Assembly: GCA_903945605.1 (NCBI GenBank)
Contig: CAJAWH010000009.1
Coordinates: 1 to 38,772 of the forward strand
Length of the DNA stretch: 38,772 nucleotides
Origin: an uncultured Methylococcaceae bacterium
Lineage (GTDB): Bacteria; Pseudomonadota; Gammaproteobacteria; Methylococcales; Methylomonadaceae
Reading direction: 5' to 3'
Part shown: one piece after another, positions 18,161-26,563 of the stretch
Position numbering within the stretch: position 1 is the stretch's first letter
How the letters are laid out: every line of letters starts with the position of its first letter
The notes under the pieces: model-generated
Database searches by the model: none
What the model was told of the DNA's origin: nothing
What the model saw: the letters and a program-made list of their open reading frames with translations, nothing else
Translations under genes and position numbers: made by a program

Positions 18161-18231
18161 CTTAGGGGGTAGCCCCCCAAGTTGTTAACCGGCCATTAAA
18201 TGCGTGTGGGGTGAAATGCTTTTGCCCCACA
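18161..18231 (+). terminator. Two hairpins after the metallophosphoesterase gene
   Basis: The first hairpin (18161-18181) pairs GGGGG with CCCCC around a short loop just after the stop codon. The second (18205-18231) pairs TGTGGGG with CCCCACA around 13 bases. Neither has a good T-tract, so they may stabilise the mRNA end or help termination. The rest of 18232-18394 shows nothing I can support. Confidence 0.35.
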
Positions 18232-18394
18232 TGTTAATATCTGCAAGCGGCGATAACGTGCCGCAACAATCAAATAATTATCAGAATTGCTGATAACATA
18301 AGACGCTTTCCGATACTGTCTTCTCATGATGGTCCGGACAGGCGCAACCTATCCCTTTCGTGTCCATACTGTTACCCACTGCTTGTAAAGCCCC

Positions 18395-21300
18395 ATGGCT
18401 CACTTTATGTGTGATTATCTAAAATCCATTTCTTTGCCATTATTATTAATGTTGCTGTGGCTGATGGTGGCGCCTTATTCAGCAGCAAACACCGAAAATG
18501 GCAACGATAAGGTTTCAAACATCAGCAAAGCCCTGTTACAAGCCAAAATTGACGCGTTGAATGTCCGCGAAGGTTTGGACAGCACGCTAAAATCCAAAAC
18601 ATTGGCAGTTTATCAAAATGCGCTGGAAAACCTGGCCAGTATTGAAACGTTTAAGGCCAAAGCCATTGACTACGAGCAAGCCATTAAGCAAGCGCCCGAC
18701 AAAACCAAGGCGTTGCAAAAAGACATTGAGCAAGCCGAATTAAAAATTGGCAAACAACCTGCAATGGAAGCCTTTAACACCATTAGAAGCGATGAGCTGG
18801 AACAGCGGCTAATTATAGAAAAAGGCAGAATCAGCAATTTGGATGCACAGATCAACAAATTGCAAAATGACCTGATTGTACAAAATGGCCGCTCAAAACA
18901 AATACGGCAAGAGTCGGTTGCTGCCCAACAAGACTTGGAAGACAACCAAAAGGCATTGCAGGCATCGGCTAAGGGCGATGCATCCAAAGTGGAGGTCGAA
19001 GCGCGGGAGATATTTCTAAAAACCGAGGTTGATGCCAAAACCAACGAATTAAAAATGCTCGAATATGAGTCGATCAGCAACCCAGCGCGGGTGGAACTGC
19101 TTAAATCGGAACTTAAATTGTTGGGCTTGCAAAAAAATCAGTTAGTGCCCGTTATCAGTGCGATTGAAGCACTGATTGCTGAGCATAGGGAACAAGAGGC
19201 CAGAGTCCTCGAAGACGCCTTTAGCCAAACCGAAAAAGAATTGGCGGGCAAACCGGCTGCCATACAACAGATCACGCGGCAAAATATCAGTTACAGCCGC
19301 CAGTTACAAGCGATTGCCGGTAGGATTGACGGTTACCAAGTGCAAAAAAACCGGCTCGATAGCCTGTTTAATGACATGGACAACGAATTTAAAGGTGCCG
19401 AGAAAAAAATCAGTTTGGCAGGGCTAAGCCCGGCGTTAGGCAAAATCCTGCGCGAACAGCGCCGCAACCTACCGGATCGTGACCAATATCATCAGCAAAC
19501 TGAAGCCTTGCAAAACGAGACGGCGTTGACCAGCCTTGAAGAATTTAAAATTGAAGACCGGCAAAAGGCTATAGCCGATAGCGATAGTGCCTTGCAAAAC
19601 ATCATGGACAGCCAAGTTGACGCCAATTTGCCCAGTGACCAACGGCTGATGATCCAAGCGCAACTGCGTATATTGCTGGATGGGCAAAAAGAACTGTTGG
19701 ACAAGCTGGCCCTAAGCAATGCCAATTACCTGCGGACATTGGGCGACTACGATTTTGCCCTAGAAAAACTGCTGGCACTGGCGGAAAAATTTGCGGTTTT
19801 CCTGGATGAACGCCTGCTTTGGGTACCTAGCTCAGAACCGGTTAACGGTAATTATCCGGCTGCCTTATACCGCTCTGTCCGGTGGTTTGTCTCACCTAAT
19901 AATTGGGGACAATTGCTAAAAGACACGTTTGACACCACGCAAGAATTTCCTTTCCAGTTTTTTGTCATAGCGGCAGTGTGTTTGGCGTTATTACTGGTCG
20001 GCAAATGGGTCAGGCGGACTTTGCTGCAAATAAACACCCAGGTCAATAGCTTTACCCATGACCGCTTCCAACTGACCTTAAATGCTATTGCCCTGTCAGT
20101 TGTCCGTGTGTTACCGGCACCGGCGGCACTGTTCCTGTTTGGCAAGCTACTGGACAGCAATAGCCAAGCCAGTGATTTTTCAGGTGCCATAGCCAATGGC
20201 CTGATGGCGGCTGCGGTGCCACTCTTGTTTTTGCAGTACTTTAAGCTCATTTTTGCTGCGGATGGCATCGCCAGCCAACATTTCTATTGGCGCAAACATC
20301 ACGTCGCATTGCTTGCCAAACAAATAAGTTGGCTACGTTTTGTCAGCGTACCCAGCATGTTCCTGATCGCCTCCACCAGCGCCACTAAGGTCACCCTGCA
20401 TAGCGACAGCATAGGGCGGTTTGCCCTGATCATCAATTTGTTAGCCATATCGCTTTTTTTTGCACGCCTGTTGAACCCCTCGACTGGCTTGCTAAAAGAG
20501 ACCTTAACCAGTGTCCCGGACGGGTGGTTGGCCAAACTGCGCTTCCTTTGGTATCCCGTGCTGATTTTGGCCCCGATTGTGGTCATTGGTTTTGCCGTGG
20601 CGGGCTATTATCTTAGCGCCTTGGAGCTGCTGCAAAAAATGATCGCCAGTTGGCGCTGGGTGTTTGCTGCCATTTTTATCCATGCCGTAGTGTTCCGCTG
20701 GCTATCGCTGGTCAACCGGCAATTGGCAATAGCCAACGCCAAACAGAAATACCGTGCCCGCCACCAGCACGAAAAGCACGTGGCGGGCAGTGAAGACAGC
20801 GTGATTGTGATAGACGAACACCAGGTGGACATCCCTAAAATTAATGCCCAAACCATCCGTCTATTGAATGTATTGATTGGTTTTGGCCTGATACTGGGTT
20901 TTGGCCTGATTTGGAAAAACATCCTGCCCGCCTTCTCATTTTTAGACCAAATTGTGCTGTGGCAACACTTGGCACTGGATACAAACCAACAACAAACCGT
21001 ACAATCAGTCACCCTGACCAATTTATTATTGGCGGGTCTGTATATTTTTATTATGGTGGTTGCTGTGCGCAATTTTTCAGGGGTGATGGAATTGTTGCTG
21101 TTCCGGCACTTGGAAATGGATGCGGGTAGCCGCTATGCTGTCAACCAACTGGCAAGATATAGTTTGGTGTCCATTAGTTTTATTGTCGTTGCCAACGAAC
21201 TGGGCGGCAGCTGGGCGCAGGTGCAATGGTTGGTGGCGGCATTGGGTGTCGGCTTGGGCTTTGGCTTACAAGAAATATTTGCCAATCTGGTGTCCGGCAT

Positions 21301-21805
21301 CATCCTGTTGTTTGAACGGCCGCTACGCATAGGCGACACGGTCACCATCGGCGATGTGACCGGCAAAGTCAGCCGTATCCAAATGCGCGCCACCACGGTT
21401 ATCGACTGGGACCATAAAGAACTGATCGTGCCCAACAAAACCTTCATCACCAACCAACTGGTGAATTGGACTCTCAGCAGCGCCGTCACACGGGTTACCG
21501 TGCCGGTGGGGGTGGCCTACGGCTCGGACCTTGATGCCACCCGCCAAATTATCATGGACACTGTTAAAGCCACGCCCTATGTGTTGGCAGACCCAGAACC
21601 CAGCGTATTGTGCCTGGGCTTTGGCAATAGTGCCATCAACTTCACCATTTATGTCTTTGTCAACGAATTTGCCAACCGTTTGCCAGTGACCCATGACTTG
21701 CATATCCGTATAGAAAAAGCCCTGCGCGAACACAACATCGTCATACCTTTTCCGCAAACCGATGTGCATATCCGTTATGTTGCCGATAAACCTAACTTGG
21801 CATGA
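18395..21805 (+). CDS. mscK: MscK/KefA-type mechanosensitive channel
   Basis: This 1136-residue protein matches the size and plan of E. coli MscK (1120). A signal peptide (LLLMLLWLMVAPYSAA) is followed by a long, charged, coiled-coil-rich periplasmic domain (about 35-490). About ten hydrophobic segments follow (about 530-970), and then the C-terminal MscS channel: the pore helix VAALGVGLGFGLQEIFANLV, then GIILLFERPLRIGDTVTIGD (beta domain), and a cytoplasmic vestibule to the end. The pore glycine-rich helix and the FERPLRIGD motif are diagnostic. It releases solutes on hypo-osmotic shock; MscK itself also responds to K+. Starts at residue 1 or M5 are both possible. It is a single-gene unit, tail to tail with the aldehyde dehydrogenase gene. 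Confidence 0.93.
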   Translation: MAHFMCDYLKSISLPLLLMLLWLMVAPYSAANTENGNDKVSNISKALLQAKIDALNVREGLDSTLKSKTLAVYQNALENLASIETFKAKAIDYEQAIKQAPDKTKALQKDIEQAELKIGKQPAMEAFNTIRSDELEQRLIIEKGRISNLDAQINKLQNDLIVQNGRSKQIRQESVAAQQDLEDNQKALQASAKGDASKVEVEAREIFLKTEVDAKTNELKMLEYESISNPARVELLKSELKLLGLQKNQLVPVISAIEALIAEHREQEARVLEDAFSQTEKELAGKPAAIQQITRQNISYSRQLQAIAGRIDGYQVQKNRLDSLFNDMDNEFKGAEKKISLAGLSPALGKILREQRRNLPDRDQYHQQTEALQNETALTSLEEFKIEDRQKAIADSDSALQNIMDSQVDANLPSDQRLMIQAQLRILLDGQKELLDKLALSNANYLRTLGDYDFALEKLLALAEKFAVFLDERLLWVPSSEPVNGNYPAALYRSVRWFVSPNNWGQLLKDTFDTTQEFPFQFFVIAAVCLALLLVGKWVRRTLLQINTQVNSFTHDRFQLTLNAIALSVVRVLPAPAALFLFGKLLDSNSQASDFSGAIANGLMAAAVPLLFLQYFKLIFAADGIASQHFYWRKHHVALLAKQISWLRFVSVPSMFLIASTSATKVTLHSDSIGRFALIINLLAISLFFARLLNPSTGLLKETLTSVPDGWLAKLRFLWYPVLILAPIVVIGFAVAGYYLSALELLQKMIASWRWVFAAIFIHAVVFRWLSLVNRQLAIANAKQKYRARHQHEKHVAGSEDSVIVIDEHQVDIPKINAQTIRLLNVLIGFGLILGFGLIWKNILPAFSFLDQIVLWQHLALDTNQQQTVQSVTLTNLLLAGLYIFIMVVAVRNFSGVMELLLFRHLEMDAGSRYAVNQLARYSLVSISFIVVANELGGSWAQVQWLVAALGVGLGFGLQEIFANLVSGIILLFERPLRIGDTVTIGDVTGKVSRIQMRATTVIDWDHKELIVPNKTFITNQLVNWTLSSAVTRVTVPVGVAYGSDLDATRQIIMDTVKATPYVLADPEPSVLCLGFGNSAINFTIYVFVNEFANRLPVTHDLHIRIEKALREHNIVIPFPQTDVHIRYVADKPNLA

Positions 21806-21883
21806 TAGGTTTTTGGCATAAAAATAGGCTGTGTTGGGTAAGTTTCAGCAATTGCCAATTTAACCTTTAATAGGCGGGTGCAG

Positions 21884-23473
21884 CTAAGCCCGCTGTTTAA
21901 ACAAAAAAATCCATAAATTTCTGACATGCTGGCGTAAACTCAGCGAGGAGTAATGCCGGAATGCCTGCAATGCCTGCCAATTTCTGGCGACCCGTTGATA
22001 AATATTGCCACTGCCGAACATAAAATCAATAAATCCGCGCATGGCCTGATAGCGGTTGTCCGAATAAGGGAACCAGTTGGGTTCGTCATCCAAGCGGCTG
22101 CGGCTGGTCAGTCCGGCGACCGTGTAGGTGAATTGGCGTAAGCCTTCGGCACCGTGATAACGGCCAAAACCGCTGTTTTTAGTGCCACCAAACGGCAACC
22201 CAGCATGACCGATATTTTTTAACACATCATTGACCGCCCAATTGCCCACCTGCAATTGACTGGCAACCCGCTGCGCCTTGTCAATGTCGGCACTCCAGAC
22301 ACTGGCATTCAGGCCAAACGCGCTATCGTTTGCCAGTGCAATGGCCTGTTGCTCAGTATCAAAAGCCATCACCGGCAATAACGGCCCAAAGGTTTCTTCT
22401 TGCATCACCCGCATATCATGGCTGACATCCCACAGCACCACCGGATATAAATAACGCCCTTCCAGCCGCAACGGCCCAGAAGCTTTTGCGCCTTTAGCGA
22501 GGGCATCTTGGTAATGCGCCTCAATAACCGCAAATTGCTTTAGAGTCGTCAAACAACCCATATCGCCCACCGCCCCATGTCCCACGGTGATGGCATGGGC
22601 GGCATCTGCCAGTTGTTTGACAAAAGTGGGGTAACATGAAGCTTCCACATAGCAACGCTCAATTGCCGCACACACTTGTCCACTATTGCTGAACGCCCCA
22701 TACAAAGCCGCTTTTACTGCCCGCTGCAGCTTGGCATCGGCAAAAACCAACATGGCATCTTTACCGCCCAATTCCAGAATGACAGGGATGGGGTGCTGTG
22801 CCGCCCGCGCCATTACGGCTTTGCCCGCTGCCACGCTGCCGGTAAAAAAAACCAAATCGGGGCGGGCATCAATCAACTGGGCGCCGGTTTCAGCCTCGCC
22901 AATCACTTGTTGCACTAAACCATCCGGCAAATCCAAAGCCGCCAACAGCTGCAAAATCAGATCGCCTATGGGCAAACTGAGTTCAGACAGTTTAAACACC
23001 ACGCCATTGCCACAAAACAAAGCCGTCAGTAGTGGGTTAAGGGTTAGTTGAAAAGGAAAGTTCCACGGCGCAATAACCGCCACCACGCCATAAGGTCGCC
23101 TTTCATAACCCGCTTCGGCGTTAAGGAAAGCCATCGGTGCGGTATGGATGGGGCAAGGGGCTAGAATACGGGCGGCATTTTTTTGGTAATAACGCAATAA
23201 CGCCAACACCGGATAGATTTCGCCCAATAGCACCTCCGTTTTAACTTTGCCAGTCACCATCACCAGCGTATCGGTGATAGTGTCCAGTTTCGACAAAATA
23301 ACGGCTTCCAACTTTGCCAAACGTTTGCTACGTTGCGCGGTATCAAGCTGCCCCCAAAGCTTTGCCGCTTGTTGGGTGGTGTCTATAATTTGGGCTGTGT
23401 CGGCGGGATGGGTGATCGGGTAGGTGGTTATCAGTTGCCCCGTTAGGGCAGAAAAGGCAGGTAATGTCTGCAT
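21884..23473 (-). CDS. Coniferyl-aldehyde-dehydrogenase-type NAD(P) aldehyde dehydrogenase
   Basis: The 529 residues carry the full aldehyde dehydrogenase fold: PWNFPFQLTLNPLLTALFCG (about 134-153), FTGSVAAGKAVMARAA, the catalytic glutamate in ILELGGKDAMLVF (about 232-244) and the nucleophile cysteine in NSGQVCAAIERCYV (near 268). EETFGPLLPV and LPFGGTKNSGFGRYHG follow. The early WNFPF and the RRPYGVVAVIAPWN segment fit the coniferyl aldehyde dehydrogenase branch. A C-terminal extension of about 60 residues (after LTSRSR) is longer than in many members and ends in a basic-hydrophobic stretch (LRQHVRNLWIFLFKQRA), perhaps a membrane contact. The natural aldehyde is unknown; in a one-carbon or hydrocarbon oxidiser it may act on medium-chain aldehydes. 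Confidence 0.9.
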   Translation of the reverse strand: MQTLPAFSALTGQLITTYPITHPADTAQIIDTTQQAAKLWGQLDTAQRSKRLAKLEAVILSKLDTITDTLVMVTGKVKTEVLLGEIYPVLALLRYYQKNAARILAPCPIHTAPMAFLNAEAGYERRPYGVVAVIAPWNFPFQLTLNPLLTALFCGNGVVFKLSELSLPIGDLILQLLAALDLPDGLVQQVIGEAETGAQLIDARPDLVFFTGSVAAGKAVMARAAQHPIPVILELGGKDAMLVFADAKLQRAVKAALYGAFSNSGQVCAAIERCYVEASCYPTFVKQLADAAHAITVGHGAVGDMGCLTTLKQFAVIEAHYQDALAKGAKASGPLRLEGRYLYPVVLWDVSHDMRVMQEETFGPLLPVMAFDTEQQAIALANDSAFGLNASVWSADIDKAQRVASQLQVGNWAVNDVLKNIGHAGLPFGGTKNSGFGRYHGAEGLRQFTYTVAGLTSRSRLDDEPNWFPYSDNRYQAMRGFIDFMFGSGNIYQRVARNWQALQAFRHYSSLSLRQHVRNLWIFLFKQRA

Positions 23474-23526
23474 GTTTTGCTATGTTGCTGCGGGTTGGGC
23501 TTCCCGCATTATAGCAATTTGTTTAG

Positions 23527-23597
23527 GTAGCCTGTATGAAACGTAGTGCAATAGTGGCACCAATTTGCGGATTCCGCTTTGTTTCATCATGGGCTAC
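23527..23597. repeat. REP-like palindrome, GTAGCC family
   Basis: The segment starts GTAGCCtgtATGAAAC and ends GTTTCATcatGGGCTAC, so its ends form an imperfect inverted repeat. The inner part (CGTAGTGCAAT, then GCGGATTCCGC) resembles the element at 29796-29919. It lies between the aldehyde dehydrogenase gene and the toxin-antitoxin promoter. Confidence 0.65.
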
Positions 23598-23630
23598 TTT
23601 TCTGTTTTGCGGTTGTTGAGTGGTCAATGA

Positions 23631-23658
23631 TTGACTTATGTAGTTTACTAGCTACAAT
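23631..23658 (+). promoter_or_regulatory. Promoter of the toxin-antitoxin pair with overlapping palindrome
   Basis: TTGACT (23631-23636) and TACAAT (23653-23658) are separated by 16 bases, a near-consensus sigma-70 promoter. The inverted repeat TGTAG-N8-CTACA (23639-23656) covers the spacer and most of the -10, as expected for an autorepressor site. The toxin ATG is only 7 bases after the -10, and no Shine-Dalgarno sequence fits, so the transcript may be leaderless. Confidence 0.65.
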
Positions 23659-23664
23659 AAACCA

Positions 23665-23958
23665 ATGAAATACGCAATACAAACCACCGCCATTTTCGAC
23701 AAATGGGCTTCCAGTCTCAAAGGGACAGCAGCGGCAAAAGTGGTTGCGATGCGTTTGGACAGGCTTGCTAATGGCAACCTTGGCGATATTAAAACCCTTG
23801 GGGATGGTGTAAGCGAAATGCGTTTTTTTGTCGGCGCCGGATACCGCATATATTTCACTATTCGGGGCATTGAAATCATTGTCCTGCTTTGCGGTGGCGA
23901 TAAGTCGTCCCAGCAAAGTGACATAAAAAAGGCCAAAGAACTGGTCAAAAATTTGTGA
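23665..23958 (+). CDS. RelE/HigB-like toxin (addiction module killer protein family, TIGR02683)
   Basis: The 97 residues match the phage Gp49-like/RelE-related killer family: KYAIQTTAIFDKWASSLKG, RLANGNLGDIKTLGDGVSEM, GAGYRIYFTIRG and the hallmark LLCGGDKSSQQSDIKKAKEL. Such toxins are ribosome-dependent or general mRNA nucleases. The basic and aromatic residues expected of an active toxin (R in GYRIYF, K in GGDK) are kept, so it looks intact. It is first in a two-gene operon with its antitoxin 10 bases downstream, the toxin-first order of higBA and of this family. The start is set by the only ATG near the promoter. Confidence 0.9.
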   Translation: MKYAIQTTAIFDKWASSLKGTAAAKVVAMRLDRLANGNLGDIKTLGDGVSEMRFFVGAGYRIYFTIRGIEIIVLLCGGDKSSQQSDIKKAKELVKNL

Positions 23959-23968
23959 GGCATAGGCT

Positions 23969-24253
23969 ATGCGAACCGAAATAAAACCTTATAATCCGTT
24001 TGACTTTTTGCTGGACGATTCGGACATTGGCGAATATTTGACCAATGCCTTTATGGATGACGATCCCGACCTATTTATCATAGCGTTGGGTCATGTGGCT
24101 AGGCATAAGGGATTTGCCAATCTTGCCAAAGAAACCGGGCTTAACCGCGAAAGCCTTTACAAGGCGCTGTCTGGAAAAACCAAGCCTAGGTGGGATACTG
24201 TACAGCGCATCATCAAGGCGATGCATATTAAAGTGAGTGTGGAGGCTTGTTAA
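23969..24253 (+). CDS. Antitoxin with helix-turn-helix (addiction module antidote family, TIGR02684)
   Basis: The 94 residues pair with the upstream toxin. The N-terminus (IKPYNPFDFLLDDSDIGEYL) is the family's conserved toxin-contact region. The C-terminal two thirds form a helix-turn-helix: GFANLAKETGLNRESLYKAL, then SGKTKPRWDTVQRIIKAM. It would neutralise the toxin and repress the shared promoter by binding the palindrome over the -10. The gene is intact and starts 10 bases after the toxin stop. The pair is flanked by REP-like elements and a decayed gene, which suits a recently acquired accessory module. Confidence 0.9.
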   Translation: MRTEIKPYNPFDFLLDDSDIGEYLTNAFMDDDPDLFIIALGHVARHKGFANLAKETGLNRESLYKALSGKTKPRWDTVQRIIKAMHIKVSVEAC

Positions 24254-24355
24254 ATTATAGCTTATTGACCCTAAACAATGTGGTTGGGATGTCAGCTTCG
24301 TGGCACAGATGACCCCACATTTCTAAAATTACATAACTTAATTTAAAGCCACTCG

Positions 24356-24587
24356 CTAGAAAAACATCTTAAGCACCAGCGACATGACACCTGCAATTAG
24401 AATACCCATCATCCATTTAATGACAGCCATATCTGTTTTAAGTGGTGATAAAGCCAATTCAAGGTCTGTTTTAGTGACCAGCTGATGCGGGGATTCAGCT
24501 ATCACCCGCACCACGGCCTCCGCTTGCTCCTGCGGGATACCAGCGATCTTGAGTTTTTCGACATTGATGCCTTTATGAAATGCACAT
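24356..24587 (-). pseudogene. Frameshifted DUF1640/CCDC90-like coiled-coil membrane protein remnant
   Basis: On the minus strand, 76 codons ending at 24356 encode EKLKIAGIPQEQAEAVVRVI, then ESPHQLVTKTDLELALSPLK, and a C-terminal membrane anchor (WMMGILIAGVMSLVLKMFF). This is the usual plan of bacterial DUF1640 proteins (coiled coil plus one membrane helix). The frame has no plausible start. An ATG at 24587-24585 lies in another frame and hits a stop after four codons; removing one base after it would join ATG to GCA-TTT, the expected beginning. The expected AFDTHK-like start also seems shortened. I therefore read it as a decayed gene. A GTG start inside the frame cannot be fully excluded. The rest of 24254-24777 holds no other gene I can support. 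Confidence 0.7.
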
Positions 24588-24679
24588 TAAAAACAGCCCT
24601 ATCTAAGCCGCATGGTTTTGTTGGGTGTTAGGGTTAAATCCATGTAATGGTAACTAACTGATGTTACGCGGCACGTTGG

Positions 24680-24715
24680 CTGAGCATAGCCGAAGCCCCC
24701 TTCGACTACCCTCAG
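24680..24715. repeat. REP-like palindrome, CTGAGCGTAGTCGAAG family (degenerate copy)
   Basis: CTGAGcaTAGcCGAAG (24680-24695) faces CTTCGACTACCCTCAG (24700-24715) across 4 bases and matches at 13 of 16 positions. It belongs to the same family as the perfect copy at 33356-33403 and the half copies near 31088-31163. It lies between the DUF1640 remnant and the end of dapE. Confidence 0.7.
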
Positions 24716-24777
24716 GGCAAGCCATTCGGCTTCACTCAGGAAACGGAAGTCTCGCCCAGACTGGCTAAAATAATCCA

Positions 24778-25905
24778 TCAAGCCAACAAATTGACCAATA
24801 GCTGCTGATAAATTTCAGACAAGGTTTCCAGCTCTTCCAGGCCAATATGTTCATTGACCTTATGGATACTGGCATTGAGCGGGCCCAGTTCCAACACTTG
24901 TGCGCCGGTGGGCGCAATAAAGCGTCCGTCTGAGGTGCCGCCGCCGGTGTCGTCTACCGTGTCGTAGCCGGTGACGGTCTTAATGGCGGCATGGGTGGCA
25001 TCAATCAACGCACCTTGTTCGGTTAAAAAAGGGTTGCCGGATAGCCGCCATTGGATATCGTAAGCAAAGCCGTAGCCATCAAAAATGGCATGGGTGCGTT
25101 GTTTGATGGTTTGTTCATCCAGCTCGGTGCAAAAACGCAGGTTGAACAACATTTCCAGACTGCCCGGGATAATATTTTCCGCCCCCGTACCGCTGGTTAT
25201 GTTGGACACTTGCAGGCTGGTGGGTGGAAAAAATTGGTTGCCTTGATCCCAAACTTCTTCGGTCAGGGCTGTTAAGGCGGGGGCAAAGGCATGGATGGGG
25301 TTGTTCGCCAGTTCTGGATAGGCCACATGGCCTTGGATGCCTTGCACGGTCAGCTTGGCGCATAAAGAGCCGCGCCGCCCGACGCGGATAACGTCGCCTA
25401 TTTTTTGGTTGCTGGACGGTTCGCCCACCAAACACCAGTCGATTTTTTCTTGCCGCTGCTCCAGCACCTCCACCACTTTAACGACACCGTTAGTGGCGAT
25501 GCCTTCTTCATCACTGGTCAACAATACGGCAATCGAACCCTGATGGTTAGGGTGCTGTACCAGAAAGCGTTCTAGTGCGGTGATAAAGGCGGCAATCCCG
25601 CCTTTCATATCGGCGGCGCCGCGCCCGTACAATTTGCCATCACGCAAGGTGGGTTCAAACGGGGGTGACAGCCAAGCGTCTAATGGCCCAGTGGGTACAA
25701 CATCGGTATGGCCTAAAAAAACCAACAACGGTTTGGCAACACCACGCCTTAGCCAGAGGTTTTGGGTGTCAGCAAAATCCAGCCGTTCTTCCCGAAAACC
25801 TAGCGGGGTTAGGCGGGCGGCAATGGCATCTTGGCAACCGGCATCTTCGGGGGTGATGGAGGGGCGGCGGATCAGGTCTCTAAGCAGTTCCAGCGTGTCG
25901 GTCAT
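24778..25905 (-). CDS. dapE: Succinyl-diaminopimelate desuccinylase
   Basis: DapE is a dizinc M20 hydrolase that releases L,L-diaminopimelate from the N-succinyl form in lysine and murein precursor synthesis. The 375 residues match the family length. Metal and catalytic motifs are visible: [12 protein letters not shown] (about 63-74), [10 protein letters not shown] (about 94-103), LLTSDEEG (about 129-136) and the C-terminal TSDGRFIAP with [11 protein letters not shown]. The ATG at 25905 overlaps the stop of the ArsC-like gene by 4 bases, the same yffB-dapE coupling seen in E. coli. It is the last gene of the dap cluster. Confidence 0.97.
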   Translation of the reverse strand: MTDTLELLRDLIRRPSITPEDAGCQDAIAARLTPLGFREERLDFADTQNLWLRRGVAKPLLVFLGHTDVVPTGPLDAWLSPPFEPTLRDGKLYGRGAADMKGGIAAFITALERFLVQHPNHQGSIAVLLTSDEEGIATNGVVKVVEVLEQRQEKIDWCLVGEPSSNQKIGDVIRVGRRGSLCAKLTVQGIQGHVAYPELANNPIHAFAPALTALTEEVWDQGNQFFPPTSLQVSNITSGTGAENIIPGSLEMLFNLRFCTELDEQTIKQRTHAIFDGYGFAYDIQWRLSGNPFLTEQGALIDATHAAIKTVTGYDTVDDTGGGTSDGRFIAPTGAQVLELGPLNASIHKVNEHIGLEELETLSEIYQQLLVNLLA

Positions 25906-26246
25906 GGCAATAGGGTTTGGTAAAGATCAGCTTTAAAGCCTATTAAAATTTGCGTGCCGGTGTCTAAAACAGGGCGTTTGATTAGGGTAGGGGTGTCCAG
26001 CATCAATGCCAAGGCGGTTTCGGCAGTCAATGGGGTGCTGAGCTTGGGCGACAGTTGCCGCCAGCTGGTGCTGCTGCGGTTAAGCAGTTTTTCCCAGCCG
26101 ACGGCATCGGCGAAGCTATGCAGCTGTGCGGTGCTGAGACCGTCCGCCCTAAAATCGTGGAAGCGATAGCTCAGGCTATGGTCATCCAGCCAGAGGCGGG
26201 CTTTTTTGACGGCGTCACAGTTTTTTATGCCGTACAACGTGAGCAT
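25902..26246 (-). CDS. yffB: ArsC/Spx-like thioredoxin-fold protein YffB
   Basis: The 114 residues begin with the thioredoxin-fold strand [20 protein letters not shown], carrying a single conserved cysteine (C10), then [11 protein letters not shown] and [12 protein letters not shown]. This is the YffB group of the ArsC family. E. coli YffB likewise precedes dapE. True arsenate reduction is unlikely to be its job; a glutathione-dependent thiol reductase has been suggested for the group. It overlaps dapE by 4 bases and follows the small acidic protein by 4 bases, so it is inside the operon. Confidence 0.9.
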   Translation of the reverse strand: MLTLYGIKNCDAVKKARLWLDDHSLSYRFHDFRADGLSTAQLHSFADAVGWEKLLNRSSTSWRQLSPKLSTPLTAETALALMLDTPTLIKRPVLDTGTQILIGFKADLYQTLLP

Positions 26247-26250
26247 GTTT

Positions 26251-26493
26251 TTACAGCTGGCTGCTTAACAGTTCTTCCACGGTGGGCAGTTCGCTATCGA
26301 TTTTGCGGCGTTCTTTATACAGATCAATAAATTCCATAAAGGCTTGTTCCAGATCAGCCAGCACTTCTTCTTCGTCGTCGCGTTCATCGCTAGGCACTTC
26401 GGAGTTGTACAGATAATCTTTCTGCAAGGCAATTTCGCTGTCAATCGCCAAAATGGCGTAAATGACAGCGGTGTTGGAGATAGGTTGGCTCAT
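26251..26493 (-). CDS. Small acidic protein of unknown function in the dap operon
   Basis: I do not recognise this 80-residue protein. It is strongly acidic (VPSDERDDEEEVLADLE near 33-49) and looks all-helical, with a first helix around ISNTAVIYAILAIDSEIAL and a second around EQAFMEFIDLYKERRKID. No signal peptide or cysteine is present. It sits between dapD and yffB, ending 4 bases before the yffB ATG, so the operon context favours a real gene. The Shine-Dalgarno sequence is weak. A hairpin separates it from dapD, so it and the two genes after it may be expressed at a different level. Confidence 0.72.
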   Translation of the reverse strand: MSQPISNTAVIYAILAIDSEIALQKDYLYNSEVPSDERDDEEEVLADLEQAFMEFIDLYKERRKIDSELPTVEELLSSQL

Positions 26494-26525
26494 AGCGGTG
26501 TCCGGTTTAATAGGAGGATAGACAA

Positions 26526-26546
26526 AGGGCGGTGTTAAACCGCCCT
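26526..26546 (-). terminator. Hairpin between dapD and the small acidic gene
   Basis: AGGGCGG (26526-26532) and CCGCCCT (26540-26546) form a perfect 7-bp stem with a 7-base loop, 18 bases beyond the dapD stop. Read on the minus strand it is followed by TTTGTC, a weak T-tract. It may be a partial terminator or attenuator that lowers expression of the downstream genes. Confidence 0.55.
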
Positions 26547-26563
26547 GGGTTCTTGGCGCAAGG

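Noticed and set aside
24599-24781. 60-codon minus-strand ORF after the dapE stop region
   Set aside because: It reads through the REP-like palindrome at 24680-24715; the peptide (SEAEWLALRVVEGGFGYAQP) is what such repeats give when translated and has no other support.
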